Assembly (NCBI GenBank): GCA_918807975.1
Contig: OU964921.1
Coordinates: forward strand, 35,056,498-35,120,497
DNA length: 64,000 bases
Direction: 5' to 3'
Source of the DNA: Aplidium turbinatum
Taxonomy: Eukaryota > Chordata > Ascidiacea > Aplousobranchia > Polyclinidae
In this document: positions 27,701-39,700 of the stretch, piece after piece
Position numbering within the stretch: position 1 is the stretch's first letter
How the letters are laid out: each line of letters begins with the position of its first letter
Notes under the pieces: generated by a model
Database searches by the model: none
Seen by the model: only the letters and a program-made list of their open reading frames with translations
Told to the model about the DNA's origin: nothing
Program-made: the position numbers and the translations under genes

Positions 27701-30700
27701 TAGTCATAACAACCAAGGCTAACCCTTTTTTACCTAAAATCTTGAAATTTACCTTTATAATTTACAAATTTTGACCTAATTTCAACAAACAACTTCCTAC
27801 ATTTACAATTCAAAGACGAAATACAAAGAGAATAAACCAAAACGTTATATAGTGATGTTAGTTGAGCAATGAGCATTTACCTAACTAAGAGTAAAAAAAA
27901 ACTTGTTGGCTTCCTAAACTTAATACTCAATCGTCCAGTAGCCCACTGTGAATAAACAAGATTATTATCTCATTCCTTCAAATGAATCAGAAAGTTTTGA
28001 ATCAACAGGATGGTAGAAAGTGGATTTCTATGCCAGAATTGCAATAGAAATTTCAACAACAAATTAAAATCTGTTGTAGCCTTAACAGAATATTAAAAAA
28101 ATAAATAAATAAACACGCTAAAAAAGTTTAACCTGACGATAAATTTTGACACCTTTTTCACTCTCACAATTTGAAAGCTTCCACGGTAGCGCTCTGAACA
28201 TTAGATTGCAAGCGTTTCATACTTGTAAATACATATGTTGTAAAACATACATACTATCTAAAAAACCACTGATGTGTTATCTGAGTTGCACAGCTGGCTT
28301 CGTTTAAATTGCAACGGACAAGAACATCCACGGACTCATGACAAAAGCGAGAAAATACGCAAATTTGTGTGCATTTGAAATTGTCACCACGGAGGAAACC
28401 ACTTGTGCTTTAATGAATCCCAAATTGCTTCAGAAGTGTAGCAAACACTCTAAAAAACTTGGTGATGTTGTTTATGTCAACTTACTTTAAGAAATGTTGA
28501 GTTTGCTTTTTCTTGCAATGAAGATACCGACGGTTGTGGGGGAATAGATGACAACGCTGTAAATCCAGTTGGGGGTGCATTGACTCCAAAAGTAGGGGGA
28601 GGTGGTTGGAAATGCTCGGGGCGCATGAGTTGGGGTTGCATAAGTGGGTAACCGGGGGGATACCCCCACATCATAGGAGGTGGAGGATTGGATGCAAGGA
28701 AAGCTTGAAGTGAAAACTGTTTGTTGACGTGAGGTTGTGCCAGGGGAGGAGGGGGGTGTTTAGGGGAGACCTGCAGGGTGGCGAGAAGTTGGTTCAGTTG
28801 TTTCTGATCGTCAACAGCCCCTGCAAAAAACAAGAGAGTCATTCTTGAGTGCCAAGCCCACAAGCAGAGTCCGAAAGTACTGACTTAGCTTTTCACTGTT
28901 AGCTTTTAAGTATGAGCGAAAATCTGAAACAAATTATCATCACATTATTCACTATTTCACATTGAATTGTACTATGTTAAGAAATAGTTGTAGTGATTAA
29001 AACGTATGTAAGTTCAGAGGAAAAGCAGTTAAAACGGCTTTTTACATTTTTTGTAATGTTGTTGATCAGTGTAGCAGTCGAGAAATTAACTAGCAAGTTG
29101 CCAACAAATAAGCATTAAAATTCTCCCCAACGCATCACTGTTTCAATACACTGAAACTCAGATTGATGAATATACCCCTTCTACAGATACGATATGCATT
29201 ACCCTAAGAATAGTAGACTTCTCAAACCCAATTTGTTTTGTGTGACTTTCAGCTTGAGTGTCGGGCAACTCTGCTTTGGCAATCACATGGCTTCCAGGCG
29301 CTTGCATTAAAAATCGAACAAATCGAGGCTGTTAAGTGAGAGTTGGGAAAGTCCACTCTTGTACATGCCATGTCGAACGTCTGACAGACTGCCACTACTT
29401 GGTGACGCAGCCAAGTACAATGGATTCAACACCGCACAAGCCGTGTGATGATATCGACAAAATAACTTCGAGCAAAATAATGTCATTGACCGGCAAGGAT
29501 AAATTATTAGTGCACTGACCGTCGGCAGAGGTGGCACTTGCGACATGTGGAGTCGACAACGGAATCTTCAAGGTTGTTTTCACTGCGTCTGAAAGTCCAA
29601 CATTCTGAAAAAGTGAGCATTTAGCCAGAGTGTGTTATTCCATGAAAATCACGTCGATTTCAAAGCGGTGAAGTCAAACGTTTGCTGGTATGATTTCAGC
29701 GTCTGTTTTTATTTTTCTATATCGATCCAACAAGAACTATAAATGAAGATTAAACTTCAAAACTACGTTTATGATATCTTAGTAGCCTAACTGAACTCCT
29801 TCGCCCTATAGTCACAAAAGCTGACAAACTTTAACTTACTTAATCAAATATTGAGAGGTAGGCTACTTTGTCAATCAATCAGATTCAAAGTTCAGAAAGG
29901 TTTCACTTACTCAATATTGTGCGTACTTCTTTCGTGTTGTATTTAAACAAGTTACTTCTTCTCGGTTTTAAACCTACTTAAGCTTTCAAAATGCTGTAAA
30001 AAAAAACAAAAAAACAACATAGCACAAAGGTGATTATGATACAAATACCTTGGCGGAGGGATCTTTGGTATCTTTACTTTTCGCGACATCGTCCTTGGTT
30101 GCTCGTTTTTTCTCGTGTTCGCTCTGGCGAGACAGTAAGGTTTGTATGGCAAGCTTATGAACCTGTGGCTGTCCAGGAATTGACGATGTGTGAGCAGTGG
30201 TGGGGAATTTGGTGACGGAAACAGTATGCACATCGCTGGAAGACGATTTTGTTGATGTCGCAGGTGACTTGGCAGGTTGAGTCTTCGACACCAAGGGGAG
30301 AGATTGAGCAGCCTAAAAATAAGCATTTTTGAAAGGCTATGTTCGCAAAGGTACATAGAATAATATTCAGAATGTCAGTCAATTGAAAGCAGACATCTTG
30401 GACGCTCAAAAAAGTGTGTGCTCCAAGCAGCTAGGTTAAACTTATTGGAGCCATCTTCTTGTCAAACCGCCCGGGTGTCGAAGCCGCGAAGCTATTATTG
30501 TGTTGAAAGGGGAGTAAATGGGACAACCACGTATGCTGTGATTGGCTGTTTACGACTGGGACACATTGCCAAAAAGTAGAAGTACTCAGACCTCAAGGTT
30601 CCATTGCGTTTAAATGATAATTATAAAAGTGAGCACTTTTAGTACTTTGTTATCTTTAAATTAATAATTACTTGACTTAGAGAAAAGGGAAAAGTAGTAG

Positions 30701-33700
30701 TGGGAATTCCTTTCGTCGAATCATAAGCAGTTTTGACTGTGGTTCCAGGTTTAGTTGTCGAAAAGGCTTTATGCCGTGGGGAAGACTGGCTGCTTTTGAC
30801 GGTAGTTGTGCTTTTAACAGGAGCTTTTGAATCGAGACCGGTTTTCTTCTTCAGAGGCAATTCTTTACGTTGCCTGAGAAAAGAAAGTTTAAAAAATGTT
30901 TTGTTTTCATTGTAACTACAAAGCTAAACGCTACAATCGCTTACATAACGGGTGCAAAAAGACAAATACACAAAAAAATCATATGAATATTTTCGGCACA
31001 CTAGCATACTAAGCTTCATCTACAGCCAGCAACTTACGAATTTGCACTTAGAGGCGCACGGCTGGCGCCACTTCCTCGTTGCAGCAAAGTTACGTGACCA
31101 GGACGTTCTCCAGAAGTTGGCTGCGAAATGCTCTGCAAACAGAAGAAAAGTTTGTAACAGTCATAAACTGCAGCGGAATGAATAGCAATTGTCCAAGTTC
31201 CAAATGTCAGTTCGAACATGGTTGATCTGATTTATGTTCTTGAAAAAGAAATGTCATTGAAATTATGCAGCCAGAATATAGACTTCCACATTTGTGAAAG
31301 CTTGATGAGGCTGTTTGGTTTAGGTCATTTAATATTCGCTATTGGCGACACTCTAAAGCAGAGTTTCCTAAAGTGTGTGCCGCCGCGGTGCACTGGTATG
31401 TAGCGAGAGGGTCGCAATATGCCGCGAAAGTCTGGTGCCTCGAGTGTTGCAGCCGTAGCGCGAAGCTGCAAAGTGTTAAATTAGTTTAGACTTAGAGGGA
31501 GCGTTTGCTGTCGCGTAGCAGTAAACCGAAATTAACTGCGTAGGTCGCTTAATCATCAGAGCTGAAGTCAAACCCCGAATCAAGACAATTTCTGCAAAAA
31601 AGCAGGTACACCTTTTACGTTGCAGTGAAAGTAAATGATTTTACTGGTGTACATTTATTGAATCAAAGCTAACGTTAAGCAACTTCTATCATGCATAGTT
31701 TCTTCAACAAAGCAAAAACTGTTTGAAAACCATTGTGCAGATCTTCCATATTTCTGAAGAATCGTGATCCAAGGGCGTGTTTCATCAAGTTGGACAGCTA
31801 AATGTATTATTTCAAAAGCGAGGTGGTGAGTAATTCCAGATATGGACTGGCGTGTTCACCTTTTTCGCTGGAGTAAACGCAGAATGAGGCGATTGGACAA
31901 AGCGGCTTCGATTGTTTGATTGCGCAGGCGATGATAGAGGCCGAGGATTCGTGTTGTTGAGGTTCTGCAATGTAGTGACATTATAGTTTATAGAATCGTT
32001 GGGCAATGATTTTCATTTAAACAGAGCAGACAAGGCAAAGCGTTAAAAATTCATTCCTACTCGTTTCACATACTTCTTGATCATTTTTGATTGCATTTAC
32101 TCAAAAACACAAACGTACCTGTTGATGATGCGGCCTCACCACAGCCACCGGACGACTGGATCGTCTGTGAAGCGTGCGATCGCCATAGGAGAGGTTGATG
32201 ATTGTGCACGATGGAAGCTTGTAGCCTCTGCGTTGTGGGCACTGGCCGCTGCGATGTTAAATTGCGTTAATTTTTCGCCGTACACTCACGAAGGAGTCCT
32301 CATCACAAGAAACTGTGTGTAACAGTTTTAGACACTATAAGATTGAACTTCAATACATAAAAAAAGCTTCCGTATAATTACAGTTGTTTGGATACATTTG
32401 CAGAGGGTAAATAACTGAATAAATTATTTGACGGAGGAGATTAGAACACCTTAAAATAGCTGAATATAGCCACGATCATGGAGGAGGTGCATATATAGCG
32501 GTTGCATTCCATCCACCAGCATCCACTAACTACACCCGCGATTCTTCTAAACCAGTTAATATAAGGGGCTCAAAGTTAACCTCTCTTTAATTAAGTTTGG
32601 GTGATTAGGGCTCAGTCTTAATCACAGGATGCTGAAGGAATTAGAACACTCCAAAACAAACAAGTACTTGATAGATTAACACAACATAAAAAAAAAACGA
32701 AACAGGTCAAGTTAGTTACCCGAGTGTTAAACCTCCGAGGAATTCTTCATCAAACATAACGTCGAACATCACTTCTTCCTCTGTGTTCGACTTTGCGTGA
32801 ATTCCAACGATGGTACCTCGGTAGCCCAGAGGTACAGTGAACCCCATGCGCACGTTAACCACCCTGCAAAGCGAAAATCGGCAGTAGCGCAACAACTAAT
32901 GCAACAGATGTAAGCTTCAATTACAAGATACAATTCTTTGATTCATTTCTACCAAAAGAGTATTTGAAAAATAAAAATAATCGCTTATCGTTTTTTTCTA
33001 AACATTGCATGGAATTTTTTTTTTTATTTCGGTTAGAATACGTTGAAAAATAGGAAACCTGTCTAGAAGTTGATGCTTGGCGTTTTTGTCTGGGACCAGC
33101 GTTCCTTGCTGTGCCATGGGTCGATACAAAGAGTGTGGGCTGATACTAACCACCAGCTGCTCCGGTTTACTTCTATTCATCTGTGAGAAGTATAAAGCAA
33201 GTAACCAATACAAGGAAGTTGGTTGTATTTACGTTAAAAATTTAACGCTGCGCCATTTTACTTCACTAAAATCGAATAAAGATGTGTACAAAAAGCGCCA
33301 AAAATGAAGATTTTGTAAAAGAAATGCAACTGAAAGAGATTTAACTTTTACAAATAACCTTGAAACTGGAAACGGCTTCGTCCACGCTTGTGATGAGAGA
33401 AGGTTCGAGAACATTGGAGCTTTCGTGCACTTTCCTTCCACCAAAACAAGGCAACGACTTCAGCCAGGCAGATAATTCCGTCAACTTTTCAACACTGGAA
33501 ACACGAAAGGAAAAGTACCGCCCCGAGTAATTTAACTTTTTTGATACCCGCACTAAGTGAATCAGTCTTTTTACATTTACTCATCGTACGTAGTATAGAT
33601 GTAAAATCAATGTAATAACGACTGATTTTTTTGTTTTGATTTGAAAACTCAGCTGTAAGAAACTTTTTTTCCAAAGAGCCAACCTCAGCCATGATGTTGG

Positions 33701-36700
33701 CGGAAATAAAAAAAGTAGCTTACTATTCCACAACCATAAATACGCAATTGATACCACATTTATAACAGGCCACAAAATGCTACATGACTGTCAAAACATC
33801 AATCAAAATGAGCTTACGTTTCGATTGGGAATATCTCTTCTGCATTCAGTTGCTCTTCGGAGCCTTTAGAAAGAATTTTCTCCAAATATTGAAAAACTTT
33901 AGGATATCTAGAATAAGATAGCCAACTTAAGGAAAACTTTACATTACAATGCAATCGGTCCTGGTCTACAAACTTGAACCACACGAGACTCAAAAAGCTC
34001 GTATCTGTTCAAGCATTAACAGCAAGAATATCTGAAACAGCATTTGGCATTACGTGTTTGTCATACAAATCTTACTATTCCCAGACAGCAAAATCCGTCG
34101 TTTTTACATTGAATCAACGTCTACAGAAGAAATGTTAGAATGACGGATTTTGTTGCCTGGGTTAAAACTACATCAAAATTTTGCAGAAGATTACTGTACG
34201 CTACAAGGTCTCTGCATGTACACTTCTACAGGGTGCTTCTTACGTTTTTTTCACAAAAACACATTAAAATTTAATTGTCTCTGAAATCACAATAACAAAA
34301 ACAGCACAGTACAAGACTGTGAGAAATCCTAGCAGTAAAGCAAAACCGATATTTTTCAGCGAAATCGACAACTGACAGTTAAAGTTGTACAAATTTCAAA
34401 CAGATATTTTGCAGAACTGACTTTTTTTGGTATTGACGAACGACTTCCACAAGCGAAGATGAATAATACCAGTTGTTGTTCTTCCGTTTGGTATAACCCG
34501 CAATCCCGCATGCGTCCTTTGTGAACTTCAAGCCCAATCCAATGCTCCATCTCTTCTGGCCTGGACTACACGGATCGTAATACAATGTTAACCGAATATT
34601 CAGTCATAATGCATAGCGTGAGCTATCAGAACAAGGATTCTCAACCGGTGTAAATATATCTCCTGGGGTCAAATTCCACGTACTGACGGGTAACTTTACC
34701 AAAGAAGGATACAGTATTACATAATAAATATCGCAAATCTTATATAAAAAAATGGGATGGTGATAAATTTAGCTTTAGTTTAGAGTTAAACAGTTGGCAA
34801 TTGATGAGCAACAACGTTGAGAACCCTGTACTGAAGGTTTAATACCTCAGAGCTGATTCTGGCAAAATAATAGACAGACACACACAAAACGCAAGTATCT
34901 GTCGGTGGATAAGTTTTATGCAGAAAGAGTGCTACATGTTGAAAATTGTAAAATACTTTTCGACATAATTGTGTTAAAGTCCTCGAGATAGTGAAAGAAG
35001 TCTTTTTTTTACAAAAAATGGGCTTTAAAAAAAGTAAGAATCATCTTTTTGCATTTAAAACAACACAAAAAATCTAAATATATGCGCATATCGTTACAAC
35101 ACACCGTAAAAACCTTCATATTAACTTACAAGAAGACAAAAATAGACCCTGTGATCCTTGAGAGAAGATAGGGAGTGATCCTACTCATGGACGCAGCTTT
35201 GTAACCGGGAAAATATGCCGAGTTTTGCTGCAAAGCACATTTGTTGAAGTAACAGCCGGTTTAAAAGGTATTATTTTTATCAGGCGTCTATTGATCCGAA
35301 TAGTATAGCGATATCTTCTGTATATCAGTAGCTGGTATACATTCGAATGTCTTTTACAGTATATCGATTCAAAGAAGTTTCGCAAAAAGAAAACATTTAT
35401 CCCTTTGTTATATGCCGTCAAAGTGTAAGATAAAATTTCCCTAACTTCGTTCCCAGCTTAACACAATGGCGAGTTTCCGCATGAGTCAACCATATTGAAG
35501 ATTCCACAATCTACATCCGGACAGATATTAAAAGCTACCCATGCGTAGTTAACTTTGTCAATAACTCAATGTCCGCGAAAACAAGTCGAATCACCTCTTC
35601 ATCTCGCAGTATCTCTTGCAAATTCGGTAGCTCCATCACTTCAAGCTCTACAACTGTATTCCCATTTTCGGGTTTGACAACCTGTACGTAAGCATAGTGG
35701 ATCATATGAGTATGGGGTGGTAAAGATATACTGTAGATCCTCGGCCGCATAGGGTTATACCAAACGATGAGTCAAACATCAATTTTCAGGACATTGTTGG
35801 GTATCACACTAGTCAGTTTGGAATTTTACCTATCAGCAAGCAGGCTATAAAGCCTACCTGGGTAAACAGGCAAATTTTGCTTTCAAAATCAACTGAAAAC
35901 GAGTACACAACTTCAATGGACTAGCCGGTCAAGATTTTCGTTAGCTTAAAGTTGACGAGCTCGTGTTTGTTTGAGCCAAGCTGCCATATCTGTTCTTTCG
36001 TTTTATATTATTTCAATTTTTGTCTTGCTCATAGTGATAGTATTGTACAAGAGAAAGTGTTATACCACAAACTTAAAACATCAACTAACCTAACACTAAC
36101 CTAACTAAGTGTTAGGTTCATCACGACTGATGATGAACCTAACACCACAGGGTTTACAATATTATTCTATGTGTTTATGGCCTTTTCTTTTTCGATTTAT
36201 CTTTTCTTGCGTAGTCAGCCCTCTATCAAACCTCTATTCAGAGACCAAACTTAAAACAGAAAATTAAAATAGAACAGTGAACACTGAACACCTTTCAACA
36301 AAATTGCTGTAAATTGCCGATCGTAAAACTGCTTTTGGAGCTGGTTTTACGATCCTAAAATGTGGTTCTTATGAAAATTACTTCCAAGTCAATTTTGAAA
36401 GCGGGATCTAAAAACAACACAATTTTAAGATTACGTTTCACAAACAATAAGCAGTGCTATTTTCTTCAAGCCGGTATAAAGACAATTGCTTATAATTCTT
36501 TCAAAACTCTCATTAATGTACTTACTTTTCCTATAGACCCATAGTGTTGAAAATCTAGGCTGAATATCACAGCTCCTATCGGAAATAATTCCTCCAGAGA
36601 AGTGAATTTTTCAAAAGTTGGGCCTTGCACTGAAATGTCCTGGAAACCGTACGAATTACTGAGGCCATATGAAACCGAACAATTGAAGGATATTATAAAA

Positions 36701-39700
36701 AAACATAAAATAAGCTAAAATTTACCATGAAAAAAAACCTTATACGCGTGAAACGCCATTCAGCTAGTGATCAAAGCGCCAGAGAATTACATTTTTCTAA
36801 ATGTCAAGTTTGGTAGATAAAATTACATGAAACAAATAAAACAGTAAATCAAAGGTACAGTCTTACCTTTAGAGTCATTTGAAGAGCGAAAGGTTGGGAA
36901 GTGCTTGACCATTGCTTTTCAAGAGTTATTTCTCCTTTTTTGCCGCAAACATACTTACGACCGAGCAGCAGCTGTGCGTATATTAAAACATTGGTCTCAC
37001 CAAGATCGATTCCCCGTCGGTTTAAGCATCTGTCAACGAAAAATAATTGCACCAAAATTCAAAAATGGGAATCAAAAACAAGACAGACTACTGATCCTCG
37101 GGGTCAAATATTAATTCACATCAATGCACGTCAAGCTTATGACTCCAAGGTTGGATGCGCCAACAGAAAATCATCTACCGATTAAGATAAACGGCCGATT
37201 AATCAGCTTTATCAACGGATTATTTTTTTATGCACTAACCGTGATCTGCTGATTAAAACCATCGATTACCAATCCACAGATGAACATTACGCAAACTGAT
37301 TCTCAATTAGGCTAACTAATCAGACGATTAGCTTAATCGGCCGCTTAAAAGATCTGCTGTTGGTACGTTCAACTACAAGACTTAGATACAGCCAGAGAGG
37401 TTCCTTAGTTACCTTTGGTGGATATCGTGCATGTCTCCTGCGAACATTTCTATCTCTGATGAGCTCATTTCCTTTCTGACGAGTTTGTGTTTCGAACCTC
37501 GGCTCCCGCTCACCTCTTCACGTAGAGCGAACTGGACAGAAATTGTAGCTATGCTGTTGCTTTCAACGTTGCACAATCACAGCTGAGTGCGTTATCACCC
37601 GAAATTCATTTTCTCACAAACACTCAATTAAATTCAGTTAAATTTTGTATGAAGTATTTATTTTGACCAGATAGTGCATACAACTTACAAATACAATGAT
37701 AAGACGAGTTATTTCACCATCAAGTGCAGCTTGAGAGAATAAAAACAAGACGCTGGTTTTTGGGGATGTTAAAGCAAAAATGGTCAAGACAATGTCATAA
37801 AAATTGCCATGATTACTTGAGTTATCCCATCAGAGACCGACACCACTTTAGCCTCTTCCATGTGAGGCCAGTTCACGTAGACGGACCTTCCCAACAACCG
37901 TTGAGCAATCTCTTCCAACGACTGAAAGTAAAAGATGTGCTAAATGAACAGCGCAATACAACAGCAACGCTACGTCAACCACTATTATAAGAGAATAGTA
38001 CGCCGAATCACACAGCTAAAAGTTCGTTCTTTTTTGTGGCACTAAGTAATTAGTATTCTCTAGCAAGGAGTGATCGTAAAACATCACTGATACTACAGGA
38101 CTAAAACCACCTTTTCAAAAACTAGTCGAAAATTTTCTTCGACCTTGAAAAGATAGTAAATTATAGAGAACGGTACGGCCACAGAGGATGACAGTTGAAA
38201 CTGCAACCGAAACGTCATTTGTGACCAATGGAATGAAGAAGTTTTTTTACTCACTTCATCAGGAGCCATTGTGGCCCCGTATTTATCATGCTTCATTGTC
38301 GAACTGCTCTCAACCTCCTGTCGCTTTACAATCTTTAGTATCATGTTTTCATTGCGGCTGTTGGCCTGAAAAACTTTCACTTGTTGTTTTTTCAAATAGG
38401 CCCTGAAAAGAAACATGGAGGGACAGCGTTAGATTTAGCTGTGGTATCAACTGTGTACGACTACGTACAGTCGTACAATGCATGTCGGCACTACACTAAT
38501 AACCAAAGTGATGAAAATTCAACTTGTAGAAGTTATCGACGGCTACGGTCAAGAATCTCTTTCATTTATTTTTGATTGTATCTTGTTGAACTGTTTCATT
38601 CGTAACCAGATGTAAAAAGCTATGAAGCAATCACACCCAAAAAGAGTTTTTTGAAAAGTGAGGTTTAGCGATTTTTCTAATAATACGAATAGAAGACTAA
38701 ATTACAGTGAACTGAGCAAACAAACACATAGTCAGTGCACTTACTTATGAGGTAAATGGTACAAGGTAGGAAAGCCTTGATAATACACAGAGAGCTGACA
38801 ACCTGGAAGCAATCCTTTGACAAACAAGTTGAAGTTTTTCTTCGTCCAACTGTTCGCCGGAATGTTGGTACGGCTAAAAAAAAAGTTGAAAGCGATATCA
38901 ACAACTCTGATGCAAGGAAAGAATCGGCCATTCCACTGGAGGTGAGTCCCATACTTGAATCCAAGCATCGGGGATGAGAAGATACGGTTCCCATTATAAT
39001 CGGTCTTCGGCACTAACGAGAGTGGAGTAGCCAGTTCCTTTCTCTCGGCCGCCTTTCCTTCAGCAAATACGCCCACTCAATTCTATTACACCCTGGGTGG
39101 AGGTGAAGAGTGTTTTTCAACAACAGCCTAAGTCGGGAGTCGAACCAGGATTGTGCGAGTGGAAAGCCAGCACCTTAGCCGCTGCGCCAATCCACTAGTG
39201 GGGGCAAAACTGAACTTGGACAATGACGACACAGCCGTGTTTAAATCGAAATATCATCAGAAGCAAAACAATTTATATCTTTTGAAGTGAAACGTGTTTT
39301 GAAAGGTAAGGTAATTCAAAATGTGTAAAAAAAATTGACTTTACTGCATTCTACAACTTCTAACGAACCACATCCCAGACATCAAATCATTTTTTTACAT
39401 TGATTTAACGTCTGCAAACGTTGAATCAAAGTAAAAATGACGGATTTGATGGCTGGGATGAAGACGTGATGTCGGGCACACAAAGTGCAGGAGTTAAATT
39501 AATGTAAAGAGGAAAGATTTTTCTGGCTGATTAACTGCATTCGACTTACGTGGCACAACACAATGGAATGTCAGGAAACGCTGTCGAAAGGGTAGACTTG
39601 ACGTAATGTGGTGCATTCTCGTCATACGCGTACAGCTGACAGGGCCCATGTTGATTTCGAGAACGTTCTTCTTTTGACAGCTTCGCCGTGCAAGTCTCCA

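Larger units (their letters stand above)
19630..28485 (-). other. 8.9-kb XRN1 intron 34
   Basis: By far the longest intron of the gene; most others are 0.2-1.2 kb. It separates exon 34 (proline-rich) from the small exon 35. Content recognised: a candidate DNA transposon at 19679-22016, palindromic repeats at 23019-23175 and 24802-24876, a long-TIR element at 23206-23691, a hAT MITE at 26329-26694 and a hAT end at 27182. No host gene was recognised on either strand. Confidence 0.75.
12761..31964 (-). other. XRN1: XRN1 low-complexity C-terminal tail, exons 29-44
   Basis: Apart from the dsRBD-like part this tail is rich in Pro, Ser, Thr, Lys and Gln, for example [33 protein letters not shown] and [18 protein letters not shown], and ends [19 protein letters not shown]. 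In animals the XRN1 tail is disordered and carries short motifs that recruit decapping factors such as EDC4 or DCP1. I did not identify a specific motif. The exons are called from acceptor and donor sites and strict phase agreement; a candidate extra exon near 15405-15443 and one near 13979-14022 were left out because they break phase. Confidence 0.75.

Noticed and set aside
38677-39076. Minus-strand open frames of over 100 codons running into XRN1 exon 15
   Set aside because: Upstream of the acceptor at 38874 the sequence is SINE family B and intron; only 38745-38873 matches XRN1.
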